This document shows positions 42,246-42,430 of a stretch of DNA of 42,430 bases, one piece after another. The DNA is taken from the NCBI GenBank assembly GCA_015501595.1, contig JADNRX010000444.1, positions 1-42,430 on the forward strand, written 5' to 3'. Each line of letters begins with the position of its first letter. Within the stretch, counting starts at the first letter, position 1. Position numbers and translations under genes: made by a program. Below the pieces are notes generated by a model, which ran no database searches, had not been told where the DNA came from, and saw only the letters and a list, made by a program, of their open reading frames with translations. The stretch comes from Hymenopellis radicata (taxonomy: Eukaryota > Basidiomycota > Agaricomycetes > Agaricales > Physalacriaceae).

Positions 42246-42325
42246 GTACGTGTAGCCTTAAACAATCTTAAACAATCTTAACACGTTGGCATTTAAGCGT
42301 GAGGCCGTAGCCTTCATTTCTTAAA
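42246..42325. repeat. Right terminal inverted repeat of the KDZ element
   Basis: Inverted partner of 30516-30594. It contains a local duplication of CTTAAACAAT (about 42258-42277), of which the left end has one clean copy. Only ~100 bases of flank remain in the window, too little to test for a target duplication. Confidence 0.65.
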
Positions 42326-42430
42326 GTAAGTCCATGAATTTACTGATCCAAGCAGATTGATATCCATCAGCGTCCCGTCGCACTGCACGAGCACACTAAG
42401 GACGTGCGATGTGACATGTGGTAGACGTAG

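Larger units (their letters stand above)
30516..42325. mobile_element. Large KDZ-superfamily DNA transposon, about 11.8 kb
   Basis: Both ends are seen. Bases 30516-30594 and the reverse complement of 42246-42325 align (43 of the first 60 positions identical, including an exact 16-base match at 30559-30574 / 42267-42282). Inside each end is a TTAAG-rich zone holding two copies of the palindrome TTAAGATCTTAA. Between them lie a CxC2-KDZ transposase gene (minus), a second gene (plus), both transcribed towards the ends, several hairpins and a nested MITE-like insertion. The Kyakuja-Dileera-Zisupton class is known for large elements in Agaricomycetes. The weak TIR similarity may extend ~15 bases further out. 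I found no convincing target-site duplication. Both genes are frameshifted, so this copy is probably non-autonomous unless those are base errors. Confidence 0.7.

Overview
The window is nuclear DNA of a filamentous basidiomycete, most likely an Agaricomycete (mushroom or wood-decay lineage). The evidence is consistent: genes carry many 45-60 base GT...AG introns, gene families are typical of Agaricomycetes (BTB/POZ singletons, F-box proteins, HNH_2 proteins, multi-pass orphan membrane proteins, KDZ transposases), and promoters have TATA boxes with pyrimidine-rich starts. I saw no tRNA, rRNA or CRISPR array. All exon structures were read by eye from splice signals and frame continuity.

Left part (1-11.2 kb), mostly ordinary genes: a frameshifted Zn2Cys6 transcription factor (523-2529) behind a promoter with seven GCATACC motifs; a BTB/POZ protein (3145-4128, minus) divergent from a large Num1/ApsA-type cortical anchor with a C-terminal PH domain (4315-9210); and a clean ERG25 C-4 methylsterol oxidase gene (10010-11223).

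Middle part (11.2-30.3 kb), gene-poor and rearranged: an orphan membrane-protein gene exists as an intact copy (25989-27351, minus) and a decayed copy whose ATG has become ATA (11739-12961, minus). A 38-base block is also shared upstream of both. Between them lie a Ser/Pro-rich protein (15614-16487), an F-box protein (18051-19610), an HNH_2 protein with a replaced first histidine (20065-21334, minus) and two small conserved-looking unknown genes. Right of the intact membrane gene come a decayed MscS-type channel gene (28410-29245), an inverted fragment of the first transcription factor that still contains its intron (29458-29650) and a small gene (29805-30265). Long stretches here (12.96-15.6, 16.5-18.05, 22.3-24.86 kb) hold nothing I can name.

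Right part (about 30.5-42.33 kb), the most interesting region: apparently one large DNA transposon of the Kyakuja-Dileera-Zisupton (KDZ) class seen end to end. It has diverged ~80-base terminal inverted repeats, subterminal TTAAG-rich zones with four copies of the palindrome TTAAGATCTTAA, four tandem 17-base TTAAG units, a CxC2-KDZ transposase gene on the minus strand (31644-35288, frameshifted), a second outward-facing gene on the plus strand (39670-42006, frameshifted), a cluster of perfect or near-perfect hairpins between them, and a nested 381-base MITE-like element with TA duplications.

One caution applies throughout. Several recognisable genes are interrupted only by single-base shifts, often in short homopolymers, while others are perfectly open. 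Some 'pseudogene' calls may therefore be base-level assembly errors rather than biology.
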